DNA of 64,000 nucleotides from Anolis sagrei (Eukaryota; Chordata; Lepidosauria; Squamata; Anolidae): positions 76,509,209 through 76,573,208 of the forward strand of contig NC_090022.1 of the NCBI RefSeq assembly GCF_037176765.1, in the 5' to 3' direction. Below, piece after piece: positions 46,925-57,843 of this stretch. How positions within the stretch are numbered: position 1 is the first letter of the stretch; every line of letters starts with the position of its first letter. The notes beneath the pieces are model-generated. The model was not told the origin of the DNA and did no database searches. It saw nothing but the letters and a program-made list of their open reading frames with translations. The translations under genes and the position numbers were made by a program.

Positions 46925-47075
46925 TCTGAGCCACACTGCCATGTAATCCAGATTATCAGAACAGATAATCCACATTATCTGCTTTGAATTGGATTATATG
47001 AGGGCCCTTATACTGTGCCATATAAAATCTAGATTATCTGCTTTGAACTGGATTATATGGCAGTGTAGACTGGTC
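46925..47075. mobile_element. Palindromic MITE, second in cluster
   Basis: ccacactgccatgtaatcc to ttatatggcagtgtagact. Seems to be two partial copies joined at gggcccttatactgtgcc. Confidence 0.7.
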
Positions 47076-47182
47076 TGAGTTAATTGGCTTGGTCTGTTTT
47101 TTTCCAGTGAAACTGCCTATCGTGTGGCTGGGAGGATAAAATGAATGTGTGTGCAGAAACTATGAGTCTATTCATGCTACTC

Positions 47183-47331
47183 GGGCCCTTTCTACACTGC
47201 CATATAATCCAGATTATTAAAGCAAATAATCCACATTATCTGCTTTAAATCAGATTATATGAGTCTACACTGCCATCGAATCCAGTTCAAAGCAGATAAT
47301 CTGGATTTTATATGGCACAGTAGAAGGGGCT
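47183..47331. mobile_element. Palindromic MITE, third in cluster
   Basis: gggccctttctacactgcc to ggcacagtagaaggggc with well-kept arms. Confidence 0.85.
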
Positions 47332-48199
47332 TCCATTATAGTGCTATTATTCCACTTTAACTGCACTGGCAACACTATATGCACTCTTGGAATGTGTAGT
47401 TTAGAGAAAAGATGCCGCTATGGCTGTTAAAATGGAATTATAGTATAGTCCTATACAGTTGGCCTTGTGTTTCCATGGAACTTTCATCTGCAGATTCTAC
47501 CATCCATGGCTTAAAAATATACCTCCCTTCAAAAACAACCTTAAAAGCAATCCTTTTACATAAGGGATACTTTTTTATGATGTCATTGTATACGACTGAT
47601 TTTGTTATCTACAGGAAGTTCTGCGATCTTAACCCCAGCTTAGAGAAATGAAGGATAAATATGTGATATGTGATACAGAAGTAAATACAACTGACATTGT
47701 ACCGAACAATTGTACACGTAGCATCACGTCTGCACTTGGCTGGCTGGACTAGAGGTAACATGCAGACATAATAGCCCCAGCTTTGTCCCAGCCAGTTAAT
47801 TGGTGTCCCTTGAGCTTGTTTGCCACTGTGGGAGGATAATGCCACAAGGGCCTGTGTTCCTGATGCCGTGGGTGATCCCTCCAGGCAATTGCATGTGTCT
47901 GAGACTTTGTCCTCGTCGCCACCTTGTCTCCAGGCTTTCTCTCCTTCGCTGCAATTTTGCCTGAGCATGCCATTTACCTGTGTTTCTGCCTGTGTTCAAT
48001 TCCTCCTCCCCCCCCCCCCCCCCCCGGGTGGCAAGACATGTGTGTGGCTTCCTTTGAGCTCCTGAAGTTCCAGGTTTCTTATCAGGCGGAGACACAGTCC
48101 TGCAGGGAAATGTATTGCTCCAGCCTTGGACAGATGACAAAGCCTTGGGCTGTGGGTGCCTGTGTGGGGCTGGGCTCTCAGAAGGAGGGAGTCTCTTTC

Positions 48200-48441
48200 C
48201 AAACCCCATTTTGAGCTGTGGTTTTGGTTTCCATAGTGACACTTCCTGTGGTAGAGAAAAGAGGTAGTGAGTGCGGCACTGTGAGTGTGGCAGGCAGGCA
48301 GCTGCACGCCTTCTTTCTCTCCCGGCCGGCCGCCGCCGGGGATGCTCTGAGAGGGCCGTGCCGCAGCCTCAGGGAGGGCCTTCTCCAAGGGAGGCCGGTG
48401 GTCCTGGCTTCCTGGGGCTACCTGGGACAGCAGCAGGAGCC
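48200..48441 (+). promoter_or_regulatory. RGS14: GC-rich RGS14 5' region
   Basis: The bases before the RGS14 ATG are GC-rich with CpG-dense ccggccggccgccgccgg. This fits a promoter/5' UTR. No TATA box is evident close to the start. A run of about 19 C lies further upstream near 48009-48027. Confidence 0.5.
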
Positions 48442-48486
48442 ATGCTGGGAAAACCCAAGCACCTGGGCGTCCCCAATGGCCGTATG
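48442..48486 (+). CDS. RGS14: RGS14 exon 1
   Basis: 45 bases coding [15 protein letters not shown], followed by donor GTGAGT. The ATG context is agccATGc. Confidence 0.93.
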
Positions 48487-51400
48487 GTGAGTGAGGATAC
48501 TTCGGCTGCTACTTGGGGATGGCAAGGCCAGAGGTCACAGCTCTCCAGCTGAGTGGAAAGTCCTTTTGCCTTCTTCTGCCCCAGTAAAGGATGCTTCAAG
48601 AAAGCAGCTCTTCCAAGGTCAGCCCAGTCTTGGCATCAGGAGGCTGGGAATAGTTGTTTGTCCAGGAAAGAAGAGCTGCTTTTACTGGCTGGATGCCCAT
48701 TGGCACTTTCTAGGCCTGTGAAAGCTTTCGAGGGCCTTTTCCTTTCCAGGATTACTGACAAGGAAGGCTGATACTATACTGGGGAATGTGGGATACTTTT
48801 GAAGCCACTTTCACATTCTTTTGGTTGGGTTACATCTAAACTCTTTTGTTCCAAGTCCTTGGAGACAGGACATGGAGGGGAGGGGGAAATCCTCCTGAGT
48901 GCAGTTAGTGTGTGCTGCGGAGAGGTTACTTGGAGGTTTCCTTTTGTCACATTGGGTGTGAGGGTTTCTGTGGCCTGTGAAATCACAGTGCCTTTCAGGG
49001 ACTCTGGCTTGCACTGAGCTGCCTTTCTGTGGGAGCACACTAGCGCAAGGCAGGCGTGAGAGGCTCTGACATGGGGTTGCACAACTGAGCATGACTCGTA
49101 GCCAGGAAAGGGGAGGAAGGGCTGTTTGTCAGATTAGATGGGCTGATAACATGGTATGCAGGAATCTCACATTGTAGCAGAAGGAAGAAGTTGCAGTTTA
49201 AGATGTTTACAAGTTGGTAGGTATTTTGGGTAGTGGCCTTATTGCAGAAAAAGAGGGGACTTTGTTTAGATGGAAGGTTAATGTGAAACAGCTTTAATAG
49301 CTGGACTAATTGTTAAAATGTAGGTTGCAGGTTCGAATTTGGAGTGGTGTGAGGTCCTTCTGTTAGCCCCAGCTTCTGCCTATCTAGCAGTTCGAAAACA
49401 TATGTGAGTAGATCAATAGGTACTGATCCGGCGAGAAGGTAACAGTGCTCCATGTAGTCATGCTGGCCACATGACCTTGGAGGTGTCTACAGACAATGCC
49501 GGCTCCTCGGCTTAGAAATGGAAATGAGCACCACCCCTCACAGTCGGACACAACTAGACTTAACGTCAGGGAAAACTTTTACCTTTACCTAGCCTTTGGT
49601 TGATGTGGTTCCCTTTGACTGTGGTTCAAAACATGAAGTATTAACTTTCTGATAGGTTCTCTGGTGTTGCATGTTTTGTAAATGTCTCCTTACAATTTAA
49701 TTCAACCTTGTAGATTAACAGAGGTATGGGCTATAGGTATGGCCTTCTTCTGGTTGTCTCTGAGGCTCCTGAAGGGGGTCTTCTGCCACTACCACATATT
49801 GGTGTTGACAGAAAAATAACAATTCTTGTACTGGAATAAGTTGCCAACAAAGCATAGGTCTAATTTAAAATAGCATTGTAATCCAGAGAGCCAGTGTTTT
49901 GTAGTGGTTTCAGTGCTGGACTGGAATACTGTGAGACCAGGGTTTGAGTCCCTGTCTGGCCCCACTAAGTTAAGGACATTGAGCAAATCGTCAGAGGAAG
50001 GTAAAATGAGTCTCTTTACAAATTCTGCCAGGAAAACCCCATGACAGGTTCACTTTAGGGCTGCCATATGTCACAAATGATTTGAAGCCCTCAGAACTGT
50101 TTGAGAAGCACAGCTCTCTTCCATCCTGTTCATTTTAAAGCCTCTTTGAAAGATGCCCCCCCCCCTTCAGCTGTCAGTATACCATAGAATTTTATTGGCA
50201 TGCAGAGTTGGGTTGGCAGTGTGGCCAGAGCTAAGATGCAAGTGAAACTGGGCCCCCTTCCACACAGCTGAATAAAATCTCACATTATCTGCTTCGAACT
50301 GGAATATATGGCTGTATGGACTCAGATAACCCAGTTCAGTGCAGATATTGTGGGATTTTCTGCATTGATATTCTGGGATATAGGGCTGTGTGAAGGTTCC
50401 TGGATCTACACTGCCCTATATCTTAGGATCTGATTCCACATTATCTGCTTTAAACTGGATTTTATGAGTCTCCACTGCCAGATAACCTGAGATAAGTAGA
50501 TAATCTGAGATCAGATCCTAGAATATAGGGGCAGTGTGGAAAGGATCTGAGCGAACTTGGCCCAAGAAGCCATCTTGGACAGGTCCTACCATCAGGTAGA
50601 CACCTCATGCGGATTATTCTGAGTGTTACTAAAGGACAGCAAATTGTTTTGCAATTCGTTATTAGTGTATTATTATTAGTGCTAAGGAGCATGAAGAGGG
50701 TCTTGTAGGACTCAGGTGCCTCAAAAATTGGCTTTCTCATTGGAACTTGACTTCTGAGGGGGAGAGGTCTCATCTGCTTCTCTGCCTCAAGCAACAAAGT
50801 ATTTGGGGTTGGCCATGGGGTCCTGCAGGAGAGGAATTGCTAAAATGGAAAATTATCTGTGCCATGGTGTTAGACAGGCCGAGGTAACAGATATGTTCTG
50901 TCACAAGGCTCTGCACATGTTATTTTCAGACCAGTGTGATTTGAAATGTACTTAAACCAAGGAGCCTTGTATATCAAGGAATTTTGACTTGGTCCCTTCT
51001 TAGCAGTAATATAATCACTGTTTGTATATTCACCAGTGTGTAATTTGATTGAATAAACTGTGGGGTTTTAACAAGGCTGGTCACTGTAACATATCTGAAC
51101 TATCCCTATTGATAGATGTATATGGTCCTAGAATTCTACCACTGTGTAGAAAAGTAATTCCTAGTGACAGATATCATCTTGATCATTCCACCTGAGGTGA
51201 GTCCAGGGATAGGGGCTAAGCAAAATCTGTAGCTCATTGCCTTCTCTAAGGCACCACTGCTTTCCATTTCTTGCTGGAGGTTCTAATGGCAACAGACTTT
51301 GCTAGTTGATTTGCTGATGTGATGAGGCATCACCTGGCACTTTTCCTGAGGCTGAGATATTTGTGAAACAAATGACCTGGAGCTGCACCTGCGAATAATC

Positions 51401-54400
51401 CAAATGCCCGACACCTGAGCAGGGAACATTATCCATACTAGGTAGGATTATGTCAAATTGTGCTTTCTTTTGCAGGGCCTGGCATCATCAGATGGGGGTA
51501 AGTAAAGCTTCTGGCTTGGGAAATGGTGGTGGATTTGTGGGTTCAGATGCCTTTTAATGGCAGGTTAATGAGGTGTGGAGTGGTATGGCTGGCAAACCCA
51601 ATCAGAAAAGAAAGATCTGGTTATCTGTCATTCACCCAGACTGATACTTTGAATGTCATAAAACAGCATTGTGCTCCTAGATGATAAAACACAATTTGCT
51701 CAGAAGATCCTGGGATGTTTAGTTGGGGGTGGAACTCATGATGTCAAATGGCTATGTCCATCTACTGGAAAGTGAATTGCAGCCTTGGTCAAGGTCGACA
51801 TTCCTAGTAGACAGGGGTGTGTGGCCATCTCAGGCAAGCCCGTAGCCAGGATTTTGATTTGGGGGTGGGGGGCTGAGGATCTACCCTAGCAAACCTTTTG
51901 TATCATTATCCCAATGCCCCCATGCATATGGGATATATTGTGCATGGTGATCAGATCATGATATGAATAAACATAACAGTTTAAATAATGCACCAGTAAG
52001 GCCTTCTCGCAGACCACCTTGATAATTTCGGGGGGGGGGGGGGCGCTGAAGCCCCTCAAGCCCCCACCCCACCAGCTACATGCCTGATCTCAGGGAATAC
52101 ATGTTTCACTGAATCCCTTTTGTGCCCGCCCCACCCCAATCCTGGTAGCTATTGTTCCCCATGAGGTGGGGAGGAGAGGGAGGCAATCAAGCAACTGTTC
52201 TGAACTTGCTTCCTTCAGTTGTGGCGGTGGACTCTGTCCTATTTCCACTATTGAACTAAGATACACCTGCCAGTCCAATTAGGTTTTGTAAATGGAATGG
52301 AAGAACAGGTGTCTTCTCATCCATCACCTCAGGCAGCAAGGCTTTTGGGGGGTTAATTGTGGCCCTGAGCATTGCCAAGTTGTGCAGGCCTTGGGTCACA
52401 ACATCACTGCAACTATTGGGCCTGTGAAGGAACTGAACTATCTCTCTGTTTCACAGAGTTAAACAGCTCTGGGGTCCGGGGCAGTAATGACAGTGTGGTC
52501 AGTCTGCCAAATACCCAGGGTATTTCTCACTCCTTGGGACAATCCGTAGCCCGCTGGGCTGAGTCCTTTGAGACACTGCTGCAGGACCGACTTGGGGTTG
52601 CCTATTTCACTGTGAGTTCCAAACTGCACTACTCCTTGTCCTGACTTCCCTCTGCACAGTCCTTGCCTTGTACGTGTCACTTTCCTTGACTGATTTCTGC
52701 TTTGCTGTGTACAGACTCCCTATAGTACTGTTTTTTGTTCGTCAGATGAACAGTGCCATCTCCTCTCTGCTTTCCAGTTCTTCTAATCTTGTTTAAATGG
52801 CAGCAAGTTTTCCTCTTTTCTTTCCAGTTCCTCCACTGACTGAAGCTGTCTGTTTCTATCTGTAGTAGACATCATTGCCTGTATGGGCTGGACAACTTGT
52901 ACTGTTAGCGAACAGTCTGGTCTTGGGCCTTTGACTCCCCCTGTCCTAAAATACTAAATTCTCTACATTGGGACAGAGTGAGGTCAACTTTATCCTTACC
53001 CTCTTTTTCTAGGAGTTTCTGAAGAAGGAGTTTAGTGCTGAGAATGTGTATTTCTGGCAAGCCTGTGAACGGTTCCAGCAGATCCCAGCTAACTGTACAG
53101 AACAGGTAAGAGGATTTCCTGGGGCACTAAGTAGGAGAGAACCAAATTCTGCACCAAGAGGCTGCATTATGTACTAAAAGGGGAAATACATATAGTCTGA
53201 GCAGGAATAAATTAGGTTGATTCCAGTCTGACATGAGATCTCACTGCAGACAAATGAAGGCTGGGATTTTCAAGAAGTGAGTTTCTGTACAAGATTTAAT
53301 ACTGCAGGCAGGTGCATTTCACAACTACAGTCTTCCCTCACTACTTCGCAGTTAGCTTTTCGCAGACTTGCTGTTTCTCAGGTTTTTGCCTCCCAATTTA
53401 TGAATGGTTGCCATTGCCCAGAGTGTCATTCTAATCCCCCCTCCTGATGGAGTGTGGAAGGGGGTTTCACCCTCCCTCTCAGGAGAGAGGCAGCCAATCA
53501 AGAGAGATTGCAAAGCAAAGCAGAGATAGCTAGCAAAAAAAAGTACACGGTGTCTTTAAATCTCTCCTCTCTTCTGCCTCATCCTCAGAATGCAATATAC
53601 ATATATAGCGTCCCTACTTTGCGGATTTTCACTTTTTGGTCCTGGAACGTAACACCCACGATAGCACTGTATCTTGGTGTAAAGGAAAGGTGAAATGCTA
53701 AGATGTGCTAAAATGATTCTTAGAGGTTATCTAAGTTGTATTTGTTTTGTATCACATTAAATACCATGGTTACAGCCTACGGAATCCAGAGTTTAGTGAA
53801 GTACTTAGGATTCTTGTTGGGACAGCTATAGCGTCTGTTTAGAAAGGATTATAAGTACCCCACAACCACAAGTCCCAGGATTCTTTAAAATGTAGCCATG
53901 CCAGTTAAACTATCCTCAGACTAGAATTACTATACATGCAGATACAAACCTACTCTGCAGGTTAGTTTCAGATAGCAAGGTAATACATTGCACTTAAAAG
54001 AAAACAAATTTATTTATTCATTTACTGCATTTATATTTTCTCACCCTTGGGGGGACCCAAAGCCATTTCCAACATAATAAAGGCAAAATGCAATGCCGTA
54101 CATACATGTGAAAATCAAAGCATAATATCTAGGCAATAACAAATAACTATAAATGAAAAACAGTAACCTTATTAAAACATAAAGTGTAAACAACATTTAG
54201 ATATTAAAACATACAGTTAAAATATCTTAGTATAAACATTAAAGTCATGTAATCCAAAATCTTAATATGAAGCCATTCCAGTTGTCAATTGCACATATTC
54301 CCTATTCAATTCTTGCACTACTCACTGTCCAAAGGCTTGGTCCCACAGCCATGTCTTTGCTCTCTTTCTCAAGGCCAAGAGGGGGGGCGACGATCTAATT

Positions 54401-57400
54401 TCACGGAGGAGGGAGTTCCACAGTTGAGGAGCCACCACTGAGAAGGCCCTGTCTCTTGTCTCCACCAACTGCACCTGCAAAGGAGATGGGACCAAGAGCA
54501 GGGTCTCCCAAGATGATCAATCTTTGAGGTATTTCATAGAGGGAGATAGGTTCAGACAGGTAAGCTGGGCTTGAACTGTTTAGGGCTTTGTAGGCTAAAG
54601 CCAGCACTGTGAATTGTGCTCGGTAGCAGACTGGCAGCCAGTGGAGCTGATGTAACAGCGGGGTTGTATGCTCCCTGTACACTGCCTCAGTGAGGAGTCT
54701 GGCTACTTCTCGTTGGATCACTTGAAGCTTCCAAACAATCTTCAAAGGCAACCTCATATAGAGCGTGTAGTAGTAGTCAGGATGTAACAAGATCATGGAC
54801 CACTGTGTCCAAGTCTGACCTCCCAAGGCATGGGTGCAACTGGCATACAAGTTTGAATTGTGCGAAAGCTCCCCTGGCCACTGCTGAGACCTTGGGTTCC
54901 AGGCTCAACAATTAATCCAGGAGGACTCCCAAGCTGTGAACTTGTGTCTTTAGGGGAATGTAACCCCATCCAACACAGGCTGTAACCCTATGCCCTGTTC
55001 GGCCTTTCGACTGACCAGGAGGATCTCTGTCTTGTCTGGATTCAGTTTCAATTCGTTTGCCCTAATCCAGACCGTCACAGCTGTCAAGCAGCAGTTCAGA
55101 ACCTGAACAGCTTTATTAAGAAAATAAAATGTAAATCAATAGTCTTCCAGAAGTGTAGACTAAAATTTTGATAATATCCAGCTAGTATGGATGCTAGTAA
55201 GCGAGGAGGGAAGCTGTAGTTTAGTAAATCTGGAAGGCACCATATTTTCAGGATACTGAAAGTACAATACATTGTGCAAATATGCATTTGCCTATTTTTT
55301 CTGCTTCTACCAGTTATAAAGGAGGCAAAGAAGTAATGAAGTGTACCAAATTCCTTCACTTCGATGACGGAGATTATTCACACACTTTCAAATGTACCTA
55401 CACAGGCAAAAAGGCTAGGAACATCTAAAAAGAATTTCACAGAATATGAATTTCTGTCATCAAATAAATGCTGGTACACTTTTTGAAGAGGCCCTGGTGG
55501 GGCAGTGGGTTAAACCACTGACTTGCTGACTGAAAGGCTGGCGGTTCAAATCTGGGGAGCGGAGTGAGCTCCTGCTGTTAGCCTCAGCTTCTGCCAACCT
55601 AGAGTTCGAAAACATGCAAATGTGGGATGGTAACGGTGCTCCATGCGGTCATGCCGGCCACATGACCTTGGAGGTGTCTACGGACAACGGCGACTCTTTC
55701 ATTTAAAAATGGAGATGAGTACCACCTCCCAGAGTTGGACACAACTAGACTTCATGTCAAGGAGAAACATTTACCTTTACATTTTTTGAAACTCCTTCCT
55801 CAGATATCCTTGTTGAATAATATTAGTGTAGAAGATGAAGGGCTTTCCCATTTGTAGAACTATCCTCTGTTGAATGTTTTTCCAAATAAAACCCTTTTGA
55901 GACCAGGCCAGGGCATTCCTCTGTTAGGTCTTTTAGATTTTTATTATGCTTGAAAATTGAAGGCTTTTCATTTTTACTGTATGGAAAATCTTATTGCTGT
56001 TTCAATTTCTTTTGTTGTGTCAGCCATAAACATCTTAAACAAACAGACAGGCTCTAATTGTTCTCCTCTTACGTTCTGTATTTAGGAATGCAGCACGGAT
56101 GGCATGAGTATAATCTGCCCTAATACTTATGCTTCCTCTTTATAGTAGCATTCTGACTTTCACTCCCCATGTTTTCTCCATAGCTGTCCCAGGAGGCTCG
56201 GAAGATCTACAATGAGTTCTTGTCAAGTCATTCTGTAAACCCAGTCAACATTGACAGACAGGCTTGGATTGGCGAGGAGATGTTGGCTACTCCCACCCCA
56301 GATATGTTTAATGTCCAGCAACTCCAGGTGAGAATAATCTACTAGTTGTAGTCTGGAAGTGGATGTGTTCGTAGAAAAAAGAAAAAGGCCCCTCAAGAGT
56401 GGAACATCACCTCTTACTCTAATTAGCAACACTGCTACCACTTCCATCCATTATTGGTGGTTCAAATCCGAATTGCTGCAGAGATGGTCATTAACTAACA
56501 CAATGCTTTTTGCTTCAGATCTTCAACCTGATGAAATTTGACAGCTATGCCCGCTTTGTCAAGTCTCCACAGTATCAGGCATGTGCAAGGGCCGAAAGCC
56601 AAGGGCAGCCCTTGCCAGAACTGAGGCCTCATTCCCAATGTGGCAGCCCCCCAACTGAACACGGCAAGGTACAAGGTCTCCTTTTTCAGCTTGGGAGAAT
56701 AGTAGCTGCAAGGTTTTGTGGGATTTAAGGGACGCCCGTTCCCCATTTCCCCTCCTTCTGTCTGTCTCCAGTATGCCGTGAGTTGATAGAATCTCTGACT
56801 TTCCTCTAGAAAACAAAACTAAAACTAGGGAAGTCCCTGCCACTTGGTGTGGAGGCAGTAAGCAGTGTGCCCAGCAGGAGTCCTCGGAGATCCTTCCGGA
56901 AAGGGGACCGTGCCCGGGGAGGTGAGTATATGCAGGGATACAACCATTGTAAATTTGAGGTTAGGGTGGCACCAGGAGTGCTTATTGATTGGCCTGGGGC
57001 TTGGAAACATTACTATTTTGGACAACACTCCTAGAAAACGGCTAAGCAACGTGATCATGGGGGTTTCTAGGAGCTGTAATTCCAAATTCCAGACTGGTCT
57101 CTGTCACATGCTCTAGCCTGGCTTTTCTATCCTAGAGGAGAGAAATGGCAGTGAAGGACCATCCCACTGGCGTGAATCCCAAGGCTCTCTGAATTCCTCG
57201 GCTAGCTTGGACCTGGGCTTCCTGTCCTCCTATACAACCAGCAGTTCCCAGTCGGAGGTGAGAGCTTCTGGAACCTATGTAGCTTAGACATTTGGGGCTG
57301 CCACCCGCCAGCGTGATTGGTGTTCCCTGCTGTACTGTGTGGGTGCTTGGCTCTTGCTTAACATTTTGCCGTGACTGTTGCTCCATGGGTCCTATGCAAC

Positions 57401-57809
57401 CCCCACACAATCTATAATGAGCTATGTGACTGTGCAGTGTGGAGGAGTTCTCTGCAACGTGGAAATCTCTTTGACTGCCACTGGCAGTACTTGTACAGCT
57501 GGTACAGTCCCAGTCCCACCCGCCATGAACACCCTTCCCCAAAACAGTTGAACAGATTTGCTTAAACTCCCCTTGAGAGTCCCAGCTGGTGGGGATGAAG
57601 CTTTCCCTCCTGATTACAGTGGTTGATGAAAGGAGAACATACATAGGGTGACATTGTCTTAAGAGAGCTAGCACTGCCCCTTTTGCAAAATGGAACAAAC
57701 GTGAGAACGTGTGCATTATATATTGCTCTCTAGTGCAATTCTATGATATGCTTCCAGCCCAATTTTAGTTAAAATGTAAGGTTTGCTGTTATCCATTATT
57801 TCGGGTATC

Positions 57810-57843
<34 letters not shown>

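Noticed and set aside
54401-54850. 149-codon frame on the minus strand
   Set aside because: It is the end of an L2-type LINE reverse transcriptase ([16 protein letters not shown]), not a host gene.
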